Below, one piece after another: positions 26,260 to 33,083 of a stretch of 45,247 nucleotides of DNA (the stretch's first letter is position 1; the number at the start of each line of letters is the position of its first letter). The position numbers and the translations under genes are program-made. The notes under the pieces are model-generated. The model saw only the letters and a list, made by a program, of their open reading frames with translations, did not search any database and had not been told where the DNA came from. This DNA is from an uncultured Lachnospiraceae bacterium (lineage in GTDB: Bacteria > Bacillota > Clostridia > Lachnospirales > Lachnospiraceae): assembly GCA_947591245.1 (NCBI GenBank), contig CANQCY010000012.1, forward strand, positions 1-45,247, written 5' to 3'.

Positions 26260-26592
26260 TTATCTCTCATCGATATCATAATACTTCGGTATTAAAATAT
26301 AGTTTCCGGTATGTATTTTTGCGCATGCCAGTTTGTTTAAGGAGATGATCTCATCGACATAGGACTGTATTTCCGTGTTGGTCGGATGATCGAGATTCGC
26401 CCTGGCGATCGACCAAAGCGAATCCCCCCGGCAGATCAGTACGGACTCATAGCGCATGACATCGTCTACCTGTTTACCGGCGCTTTCCGCATGAATATCA
26501 GTAAAAAATAAAATTGCGCATGTTAAGATAATGAGCGGTAAAGCGATATAAAACACCGTTTTGTTTAATATAAGGATGCTATTATGTTCCAT
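26260..26592 (-). CDS. Small membrane-anchored LysM protein, YneA-like
   Basis: A 110-residue protein with an N-terminal membrane segment (~12-32, VFYIALPLIILTCAILFF) and a LysM domain (~50-105) beginning YESVLICRGDSLWSIARANL and ending TGNYILIPKYYDIDER. The ATG at 26592 has GGAGGT just upstream; the frame extends further 5' but without a good start. Size and layout match YneA, the Bacillus SOS-induced division inhibitor. The SOS-box-like sites in its leader support that, but no lexA gene is adjacent, so the assignment remains inference. The amidase is encoded downstream on the same strand. Confidence 0.82.
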   Translation of the reverse strand: MEHNSILILNKTVFYIALPLIILTCAILFFTDIHAESAGKQVDDVMRYESVLICRGDSLWSIARANLDHPTNTEIQSYVDEIISLNKLACAKIHTGNYILIPKYYDIDER

Positions 26593-26657
26593 GACAACTA
26601 CCTCCGTTTGTAAGAAAATCCGTACTAGTACATGATCAGGCCTGCATATTCTGCAAT

Positions 26658-26697
26658 CGAACAAATAATCCGAACATATGATGCGAACATTTGTTTT
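26658..26697 (-). promoter_or_regulatory. Three CGAACA sites at 13-base spacing (SOS-box-like)
   Basis: On the + strand CGAACA occurs at 26658, 26671 and 26684, exactly 13 bases apart. The last is CGAACATTTGTTTT, close to the Gram-positive LexA box GAAC-N4-GTTC. They lie immediately downstream of the LysM gene -10 box and span the predicted start of transcription. Confidence 0.6.
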
Positions 26698-26701
26698 AAT
26701 T

Positions 26702-26730
26702 ATAGTACTATACAAACGTGTGTTTGTCAA
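26702..26730 (-). promoter_or_regulatory. Promoter of the LysM gene with internal palindrome
   Basis: Read on the minus strand: TTGACA (26730-26725), 17-base spacer, TACTAT (26707-26702). The spacer region holds the palindrome ACAAAC-GTGT-GTTTGT (26712-26727), which has the same spacing as a LexA box but with A/T at one position of each half. Repressor binding here would block RNA polymerase directly. Confidence 0.75.
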
Positions 26731-26769
26731 GCTTTTTTGACAGTATTTTTATAAAAATTATAATGCCGT

Positions 26770-28281
26770 CTATTCAATCATATATTTGTAAAGATCCGTG
26801 CCATAGCTGGAATAATGCGGTTTGCCCGGAATCATCCGGAACGTGCGGTCGCCGTTTTCCTTGCGTTCTGCCACAAGGAATTCCGTATTGTCCAAATGCT
26901 CTTCATACACCCTGCTGGCAAATTCGTGAAGGTGCGTCACCATCATTATTTCAATTTTCTTTTGATAGAGAGGCATAATGACATTGTATGCGATCTGCGA
27001 CCCCTCTTTTTCTGTGGTGCTGGCAAAAGATTCATTCAAGAGAAGCAGGCTGTCGCGCGAAAGATGCGAAATAATGCCGCTCATGCGCTTTAGTTCCTCT
27101 TCCAGCCTTCCACGCGACAGCATGGCATCCTCTTTCCTTGTAAAGTGGGTATGGATTTTTGAATACAGATGCGAGCGGAATTTTGAGGCCGGAACAGGCA
27201 TGCCGCACTGCAGCAACACCTGAGCAATGCCAAAGCTCCTTAAGAACGTTGATTTTCCGCCCTGATTGGCGCCCGTTATTATGGTTAAAACCGTATCCTT
27301 ATCGTTCAGAGAATTGGACACCGGACGTACCTGAACGTATAATGCAAGGGATAGTTCATACAAATCAACAATGTCTTTTTGTTCCGAATCGGTACAGCCT
27401 TCCCCATAGCAGAGGGGAAGGGACAATTCCGCCATGCGGTTTTGCAGCGTATTGACCCCTTTATAAAAGCTGATTTCTCTTGAAAAATCAAACCAGAACG
27501 ACGACAATTCCGCAATAAGAGGCTGATAGAATTTCATCAGGTGATGCATATGGATATCGACAAATGCGTGAAGGTCACGTTCCAGTTCTTCGCTTTCCAC
27601 AAGTATGGTATCCCGTTTTACTATCTTATAGTAGAGTTTTAGGATTTTGCGGGAAGTATTTTTTAATGCGGCGGCGCTATAACTTCTGCATTTGCACAGA
27701 CGGCTGCTGTCCAGCTTGAGTCCGCCGCTGATCCGAATAGAAAAAATCCCCTCGCCGCCTGTCGTATAAAACATGGCATTCCTGTGAAATTCCTGAAAAT
27801 CGTCCAGCGGATAAGAGGAAAAACGCTCGCAAAAACGCCGAAGCCCTTCTGATTTAAGATCCTGCTTCCGCTCTTCTGCCGCGGCGGTAAGTTCTTTTAA
27901 AAGCGCGATGGATTCAGCCGTAAAATTAAGGGCGGATATGACGGCTCCCGCTCCTGACGCCGACTTGTTCCGATTTTGTTCCAGTTCCTTTTTGTAGCGG
28001 TCGGCAAGCCGCATGCCGCGCCGGCAAATGCCGTACATCGTATCGATCAGGTCGCGGTGGCAATAAAAATCCTGAATCACTGCGTGGCGGTATGCGATCA
28101 CAGCCGGTTCGCAGACGGGAACCATCATTACGCTCCGGATATGCTCCATTATGAATACATCATCCTGAGCCATTGTTTTTAAGACGATATTTAAATTCAA
28201 ATCTTTGTAAATATCCTGAAAGGATGGATACGGTTCCTCTCCGGCGATTGTTTTTTCCGGATACAATAAAAATGAATTCAT
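26770..28281 (-). CDS. MutS-related ATPase, second of a tandem pair (Walker B Asp replaced by Asn)
   Basis: A 503-residue protein with a MutS core-like helical region (residues ~20-320) and a MutS-type ABC ATPase domain. Walker A is TGANQGGKST (Lys343). Walker B reads LLLLNE (Asn416, Glu417), where MutS has LDE. The mismatch-binding domain with GxFYE is missing and there is no Smr domain, so it is neither MutS nor MutS2. The ATG at 28281 has GGAGG five bases upstream and is preferred to an ATG at 28293. It starts 18 bases after its paralogue's stop, so the two are probably co-translated and may form a heterodimer. Function unknown. Confidence 0.85.
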   Translation of the reverse strand: MNSFLLYPEKTIAGEEPYPSFQDIYKDLNLNIVLKTMAQDDVFIMEHIRSVMMVPVCEPAVIAYRHAVIQDFYCHRDLIDTMYGICRRGMRLADRYKKELEQNRNKSASGAGAVISALNFTAESIALLKELTAAAEERKQDLKSEGLRRFCERFSSYPLDDFQEFHRNAMFYTTGGEGIFSIRISGGLKLDSSRLCKCRSYSAAALKNTSRKILKLYYKIVKRDTILVESEELERDLHAFVDIHMHHLMKFYQPLIAELSSFWFDFSREISFYKGVNTLQNRMAELSLPLCYGEGCTDSEQKDIVDLYELSLALYVQVRPVSNSLNDKDTVLTIITGANQGGKSTFLRSFGIAQVLLQCGMPVPASKFRSHLYSKIHTHFTRKEDAMLSRGRLEEELKRMSGIISHLSRDSLLLLNESFASTTEKEGSQIAYNVIMPLYQKKIEIMMVTHLHEFASRVYEEHLDNTEFLVAERKENGDRTFRMIPGKPHYSSYGTDLYKYMIE

Positions 28282-28299
28282 GCCAACCTCCATATTGAT

Positions 28300-29877
28300 C
28301 TACAAATGAGCAATTCGTTCTGTAATCTGATCGTAACCCAGTCCGTATTTTTTTACAATAGAATCCGAATAGCCTAGCCCCTCCGCTTTTTCCGGAATAA
28401 TTTTAAACGTCCGTACGGAGAGGTCGTTTTTGTCTACTTGCGCAACCATGCTCTGGATGCCCTTCTGCTCTGTTTCATCCGCCAGTTCGCGTATATGGGT
28501 CACATATATGCCGAGACACCCATTCTGTATAAAATGCCGCATTACTTTTTTTGCCATGATTTGGGCGTCGTATGTCGTCGCGGTGGTAAACAGCTCGTTT
28601 AGTATGACAAAACTGTTTTGCGAAGACATGTGCATCATCGGTTTAAGCCGGCGGAGCTCCTCCTTCAGCTTTCCCGCACCGGTTTCCACGCTCTCTTCCA
28701 CTTCAAAGTGGGTCAGGATACGTTCAAAAAATCTTGTATTCATGGAACGGCAGGGCGCTTTCAGCCCTATCAGCATAAAGTAAACGGATTGTCCCAGCGC
28801 TCTCGCCAACGTCGTCTTTCCACCCTGATTTGGCCCGGTTATGACCAGAAATGATTTTTCCGGCTGATAAGCGATGTCATTGCAGACGATCCGGTATTCG
28901 GAAAAACGGTTTTTCCATGCGAGCGCAATGTCGTAAACATCCGTTATGTCAATGCCGCCGCCCTCCTTTATATCGGGAAACGAAAGCTCATATCCAAACG
29001 TATTAAGCTGACGTTCAAATTCATAAAAACTGATGTAAAAAATTATTTCATTTTTTAAATGGATAAATGCGTCGCCTTCCGGCGTAAACGGGAAGGAAGC
29101 AAATTCCCGCAGCATGCGGAAAACGTCAGGGCTGCTTCGTCTCAGTATATCGACAACTGCCTGCTCAAGCGGGCTCGTTTCCAAAGGCGCCGGAAACAGA
29201 TTGGCAACCGCTTCATCATATTCTTCCCATTTATCGTCTGTCGGAACGTCAAAGGCGCGTATATAATTTTTTAGCTGTTCCAGAAAGCTCCCGGCTTTAT
29301 CCGGCTGATCTTCCCTATCTTCCAGTACGCTGATTTCCTTATCGCGGACAAGCAGGGTAAGTTTCAGTTTTTCCATATCCGAAAACGACCGCCGCACAAT
29401 CTCACGAAAATGGCAAAAATCAGGATCTTCAAATGCCTCATCCAGAAGGCGTCGGTACTCCAGAAGCCCTTCCGAAGTAAGACGCGCCTTTTTAAGAGCA
29501 TCCCTCATAAGTTCCAGAGCCTCCACATATTTTTGGCAGGAAAGAAGCCGGTAGCTGCCCTTTTTTATTTCGTCTTCCGCCTGACGGCAAAAGGAAAAGA
29601 ATTTTTCACACGCCAGAAGAAGCCCCGTATATTTCTTTAGAGGAAGAATGATATCGCTGTTTCGTTCCAGATCTTTGTATATTTCCTGCCGGTAACGCAC
29701 TGTTCGGGAGGAATTCGGTATCGTGTAATAATATTTCCGGATGTCAAAATCCATGTATTTTGATGTAATGGCGCTGCAAACCGGTTCTAACTGTAAATCC
29801 CCGAAAAATGCGGGCGGCAGGGTCTCATAGCGATTGCATTCCTGAAGATCAAGCAGGCTGAAAAATGTTTTTTTCAT
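28300..29877 (-). CDS. MutS-related ATPase, first of a tandem pair (Walker B Asp replaced by Asn)
   Basis: A 525-residue paralogue of the gene that follows. Walker A is TGPNQGGKTT (Lys354) and Walker B FVILNE (Asn427, Glu428), again with Asn for Asp. The region before is helical and charged, like the MutS clamp and lever. There is no mismatch-recognition or nuclease domain. The start is placed at 29877 (MKKTFFSLLDL), preceded by AGGA; the frame stays open upstream toward rpoZ but that part is rich in Arg/Cys and covers hairpins. Two hairpins separate it from rpoZ. Function unknown; a role in genome maintenance is only suggested by family. Confidence 0.85.
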   Translation of the reverse strand: MKKTFFSLLDLQECNRYETLPPAFFGDLQLEPVCSAITSKYMDFDIRKYYYTIPNSSRTVRYRQEIYKDLERNSDIILPLKKYTGLLLACEKFFSFCRQAEDEIKKGSYRLLSCQKYVEALELMRDALKKARLTSEGLLEYRRLLDEAFEDPDFCHFREIVRRSFSDMEKLKLTLLVRDKEISVLEDREDQPDKAGSFLEQLKNYIRAFDVPTDDKWEEYDEAVANLFPAPLETSPLEQAVVDILRRSSPDVFRMLREFASFPFTPEGDAFIHLKNEIIFYISFYEFERQLNTFGYELSFPDIKEGGGIDITDVYDIALAWKNRFSEYRIVCNDIAYQPEKSFLVITGPNQGGKTTLARALGQSVYFMLIGLKAPCRSMNTRFFERILTHFEVEESVETGAGKLKEELRRLKPMMHMSSQNSFVILNELFTTATTYDAQIMAKKVMRHFIQNGCLGIYVTHIRELADETEQKGIQSMVAQVDKNDLSVRTFKIIPEKAEGLGYSDSIVKKYGLGYDQITERIAHL

Positions 29878-29919
29878 AGTTTCCTCATTTCCGCGCCGCT
29901 TTATTGCTCCTAACGAAAT

Positions 29920-29945
29920 GTTTGCGTCGCAGCGCAGACGCAAAC
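29920..29945 (-). other. Hairpin upstream of the MutS-like pair
   Basis: GTTTGCGTC and GACGCAAAC form a perfect 9-base stem with an 8-base loop, 43 bases before the start of 28300-29877. Read in the gene direction it is followed by ATTTCGTT, so it could act as a weak terminator or leader structure. Confidence 0.5.
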
Positions 29946-29977
29946 TTGCCGTGTGAATGAACAAAGTAAAACAATAA

Positions 29978-30000
29978 GGAGCTTCGCATAGCGAAACTCC
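29978..30000 (-). terminator. Probable terminator/attenuator after rpoZ
   Basis: Read in the gene direction, GGAGTTTCGC and GCGAAGCTCC form a 10-base stem (one G-U pair) with a TAT loop, followed by TTATTGTTTTA. It lies 22 bases after the rpoZ stop and may reduce read-through into the MutS-like pair. Confidence 0.6.
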
Positions 30001-30022
30001 CATTTGATGCCGCATATCTTTT

Positions 30023-30361
30023 CTATTCGTTCTCTTCCTCGGATTCTGCATCCGGCGCATTTTCCATCTCGCCGGCATTCGCTTCTTCTTCTGCTTTTGC
30101 TTCCGGTTCTGCTTCCGCTTCGGGATCTTCGCCGGTTTCCGTATCGATTTTAATTGCGGAAGTAGATAATTCTTTAATCGCTACGCTAAGCGGTTTTGGA
30201 TAGTTTCCATCTACTAACGGCTGTGAGCCGTCGATCAGCTGCCTTGCCCTTTTTGCCGTGGCAAGAACGATAGAATATCTGCTGTTTACCACCGGATGTT
30301 CTCCGGGTTCTACAGCGCTATTTACAACATTCATTAAGTCATTATACGATGGATGAAGCAT
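30023..30361 (-). CDS. rpoZ: RNA polymerase omega subunit with acidic tail
   Basis: A 112-residue omega subunit. The conserved part is residues 1-70: MLHPSYNDLMN, SRYSIVLATAKRARQLI and KPLSVAIKEL, which folds around the beta-prime C-terminus and helps assemble RNA polymerase. Residues ~75-112 form a Glu/Ala-rich tail, an extension beyond the usual ~65-90 residues of Firmicutes omega. AAAGGAG lies ahead of the ATG. Position after gmk, with lepB in between, fits the gmk-rpoZ pair of Firmicutes. Confidence 0.93.
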   Translation of the reverse strand: MLHPSYNDLMNVVNSAVEPGEHPVVNSRYSIVLATAKRARQLIDGSQPLVDGNYPKPLSVAIKELSTSAIKIDTETGEDPEAEAEPEAKAEEEANAGEMENAPDAESEEENE

Positions 30362-30400
30362 AATTTTAATCTCCTTTCAAGCGTCAAATGCAACTCAGAT

Positions 30401-31060
30401 TTAAGGTGTTCCAAATTTATCCAACGGCCATATCCGTAAAATCACATGGCCTGCAATGTTTTCTTTTTCAATCGGTCCAAGGTCGCGGCTGTCTAAACTG
30501 ACTTCACGGTTATCGCCCAGAACGAAGTATTCATCATCTGCAAGGGTAACCGGCTCTTCTGCAATCCCGGCATCATCCATTTTATTTTTCGCAAAATCAT
30601 CTTCAATGGCATTGCCATTGATGTATACTTGATTGTCTTTGATCTGAATCGTTTCGCCGGGAAGACCGTAAACCCTCTTGACATAATATTCGTCCACTTC
30701 CCTTCCTTCAGGATAGAAAACGATAATATCATACCGCTTAGGATCTTTGAAATGATATGAAATCTTTTCTACAAGAAGGCTTTCTCCTGTATGAAGCGTG
30801 TTTTCCATTGATTCGCCGTTTACTACCGTCCGTTGTATCACATGCTCCGGAACCCAGAACACGCAGACCAGAATGAGTACGATATAGATAATAAACTCTG
30901 CCGCATAGCTTAACGGGGTGCGTTTTTTCTTGTCTTTGCCGGCGCTCTTTTCTTCCCATTCCCACGCCGCCTCTCCGGCTGCCGGATATGATGTTTCATT
31001 TATTGTTTTATTTGCCGCGCTGTCAGCTAAAGCGCCGTCGTCAAGCTTCTCCTCACTCAT
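30401..31060 (-). CDS. lepB: Signal peptidase I
   Basis: A 219-residue type I signal peptidase that removes signal peptides from secreted proteins. A hydrophilic N-terminal region of ~50 residues, longer than usual, precedes one membrane anchor (~54-71). The Ser-Lys dyad is Ser84 in NGESMENTL and Lys128 in YYVKRVYGLPGE. The later box GDNREVSLDSRDLGPI is also intact. It sits between gmk and rpoZ, an insertion into a usually tight gene pair. Single-anchor topology is the Gram-positive type. Confidence 0.95.
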   Translation of the reverse strand: MSEEKLDDGALADSAANKTINETSYPAAGEAAWEWEEKSAGKDKKKRTPLSYAAEFIIYIVLILVCVFWVPEHVIQRTVVNGESMENTLHTGESLLVEKISYHFKDPKRYDIIVFYPEGREVDEYYVKRVYGLPGETIQIKDNQVYINGNAIEDDFAKNKMDDAGIAEEPVTLADDEYFVLGDNREVSLDSRDLGPIEKENIAGHVILRIWPLDKFGTP

Positions 31061-31088
31061 GACTCAGTCTCCCTTCTACAATTTGCAG

Positions 31089-31718
31089 TTACTCTTCTGA
31101 TTTTGAAAACCCTCCGATTTCGCGTTCCATTTTTTCGATCATCCGGGCGCTGTTGCAGGCTTTATAGTGATCGTAACGGATCAGGTCGTTTACTTTATCG
31201 ATCGCATCCTCAAGAACATCGTTTACAATAATATAATCATATTCTTTCATATATTTAACTTCTTCAACGGCACGGAGCAGGCGTTTTTCTATTTCTTCAG
31301 GAGATTCAGTTCCCCTCCCCGTCAAGCGCTCTTTTAACGCTTTCGCCGACGGCGGTGAAATAAAAATCAACAGGGCGTCTGGAAACTGCTCTTTTACAAG
31401 CATTCCCCCCTGCATTTCTATTTCCAGCAGGACGTCCCGTCCATTGGCAAGCTGCTCTTCAACGTATTTTTTCGGCGTGCCGTAATAATTTCCGACATAT
31501 TCCGCCCATTCGATCAGTTCCCCATTATCAATCATCTGCTGGAACTCTTCTCTTGTATGGAAATAGTAATCTTTTCCATCCTCTTCCCCGGTTCTGGGTC
31601 TGCGCGTAGTCGCTGAAACCGACAAAAAATAATCGTATCGGCGAATCAGTTCCTTCATGATCGTACCTTTGCCTGCACCGGAAAAACCGGATATCACTAC
31701 TAATATTCCTCGCTCCAT
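31089..31718 (-). CDS. gmk: Guanylate kinase
   Basis: A 209-residue enzyme that phosphorylates GMP and dGMP to the diphosphates. P-loop GFSGAGKGT is at 11-19; SATTRRPRTGEEDGKDYYF is the GMP-binding region, and EIEMQGGMLVKEQFPDALLIFI and the lid segment RLTGRGTESPEEIEKRL follow. The ATG at 31718 has GGAGGT upstream and gives the family N-terminus, in preference to the upstream in-frame start at 31757. Part of the yicC-remA-gmk-lepB-rpoZ run. Confidence 0.97.
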   Translation of the reverse strand: MERGILVVISGFSGAGKGTIMKELIRRYDYFLSVSATTRRPRTGEEDGKDYYFHTREEFQQMIDNGELIEWAEYVGNYYGTPKKYVEEQLANGRDVLLEIEMQGGMLVKEQFPDALLIFISPPSAKALKERLTGRGTESPEEIEKRLLRAVEEVKYMKEYDYIIVNDVLEDAIDKVNDLIRYDHYKACNSARMIEKMEREIGGFSKSEE

Positions 31719-31782
31719 AGACAACCTCCAAATCATAATCTGACGTAACCTGTCCACAGTTTCTCGCTACTATAAACGTGTT

Positions 31783-32031
31783 CTATTTTTGCGGGTCTGC
31801 CATATTGAATCGTCCGGCGACGGTATCCGGCAAAAGGGAAGACAGCACGAGCATCTGGTTTTCCATGACCAGTACGGATTTTGTCTTTTTGCCGCACGTC
31901 GCATCGATGGCAATCCCATCATCCTTCGCTGTCTGTATCATCCGTTTCACAGGCGCCGCTTCCGGACTCACAATACTGATGACTTTTTCGCTGTTTACCA
32001 CATTGCCATATCCGATATTCACAAATGCCAT
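31783..32031 (-). CDS. remA: Extracellular matrix regulator RemA (DUF370)
   Basis: An 82-residue DNA-binding regulator. The family N-terminus MAFVNIGYGNVVNSEKVISIV and the PEAAPVKRMI and ATCGKKTKSVLV segments are clear. In Bacillus subtilis RemA activates biofilm matrix and osmoprotection genes; targets here are unknown. AAGGAG precedes the ATG. It lies between yicC and gmk, the standard Firmicutes order. Confidence 0.96.
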   Translation of the reverse strand: MAFVNIGYGNVVNSEKVISIVSPEAAPVKRMIQTAKDDGIAIDATCGKKTKSVLVMENQMLVLSSLLPDTVAGRFNMADPQK

Positions 32032-32060
32032 CGTTTAACCGCTCCTTGCTCCTATTGTAA

Positions 32061-32939
32061 CTATTCCAGATTTTGTATTTGCTCTCGGATCTTTTCGATT
32101 TCCGTTTTCAAAGCAATTCCCTGATTGGAAATAATGATATCATTTGCCTTTGACAAGGCAGTGTTTGCTTCCCGGTTCAATTCCTGAGCGATAAAGTCCA
32201 GTTTTCGTCCCACGCTTTCCTCTGAATCCAGCGTCTCTTTCATATGGAGGATATGGCTTTTTAAACGCACGAGTTCTTCATCCACGCATATTTTATCTGC
32301 ATAAACGACGAGTTCCGCAGCTATGACGCTGTCGTCGATCGGCGCATCTCCCAAAAGTTCTTTTACCTTTGCCGTCAGGCGGTTCCGATACTCTTCAAAT
32401 ACAAGAGGGGAACGTTCTGCAATATCGTCCGCTATAGCGGACAGGTAATCCAGCTTCGTAAGCAGATCTTGTTTTAAAACCAGCCCTTCGGTTTCGCGTG
32501 ACCGTATGAAATTTTCTATCGCGCCCGCCACGGAAATACGCACAAGTTCCTGAAGCTTTTCTTCATCCACGTCAGTTTGTTCCAATGTGTAAACTTCCGG
32601 ATATCTCGATAAAGCAAGTGCGTCGACAGGGTTTTCCAAGCCAAAATCCTCCGCCAGACAGTCAAGCAGTTTCATATAGGACTTGGCGATCGCTTTATTG
32701 TACGCTACAAGGGATTCGCTTTCGCGATTGCTTTCATATGTTATGTACACATCGATTTTTCCACGGCTTACATTGGCTTTAATCTGATTTCGTATATCAT
32801 TTTCAAACGCGTTCAGATTTTTGGGAAGCCGAATGGAGATATCGCAATACCTGTGGTTCACTGATTTGATTTCCACAATGAGTTTGGCGTCTTCATTCTG
32901 CGCTTCGTATAAGCCGTAGCCAGTCATACTTCTGATCAT
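32061..32939 (-). CDS. yicC: YicC-family endoribonuclease
   Basis: A 292-residue protein with the family N-terminus MIRSMTGYGLYEAQNED, the VEIKSVNHRYCDISIRLPK motif and the C-terminal GRKLDFIAQELNREANTALSKAND and EIEKIREQIQNLE. YicC proteins are metal-dependent endoribonucleases that affect small-RNA decay. It is the first gene of its operon behind a consensus promoter at 32973-33001, with GGAGG before the ATG. Confidence 0.96.
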   Translation of the reverse strand: MIRSMTGYGLYEAQNEDAKLIVEIKSVNHRYCDISIRLPKNLNAFENDIRNQIKANVSRGKIDVYITYESNRESESLVAYNKAIAKSYMKLLDCLAEDFGLENPVDALALSRYPEVYTLEQTDVDEEKLQELVRISVAGAIENFIRSRETEGLVLKQDLLTKLDYLSAIADDIAERSPLVFEEYRNRLTAKVKELLGDAPIDDSVIAAELVVYADKICVDEELVRLKSHILHMKETLDSEESVGRKLDFIAQELNREANTALSKANDIIISNQGIALKTEIEKIREQIQNLE

Positions 32940-32972
32940 ACGTTCCTCCGTTTTATCTCCGCACTATTCATC

Positions 32973-33001
32973 ATTATAAAGGAATTGGTATAATAAGTCA
33001 A
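32973..33001 (-). promoter_or_regulatory. Promoter of the yicC-remA-gmk-lepB-rpoZ operon
   Basis: On the minus strand: TTGACT (33001-32996), a 17-base spacer and a perfect TATAAT (32978-32973), 34 bases before the yicC start codon. Confidence 0.85.
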
Positions 33002-33009
33002 GGTTTGTC

Positions 33010-33038
33010 TTTCTTTTTTCAATGCCTTGTTATATAAT
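33010..33038 (+). promoter_or_regulatory. Possible promoter of rqcH
   Basis: A perfect TATAAT (33033-33038) with a weak -35, TTTCTT (33010-33015), 17 bases away. It is divergent from the yicC promoter in the same 144-base gap. Confidence 0.45.
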
Positions 33039-33083
33039 AGTTACTGTAAATGATGGCTATGATTGAAGATGGAGGAAAAAAAG

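Noticed and set aside
29878-30078. N-terminal extension of the first MutS-like ATPase (68 more residues)
   Set aside because: The frame is open by chance across two hairpins and overlaps rpoZ. The ATG at 29877 has a ribosome binding site and the expected start.
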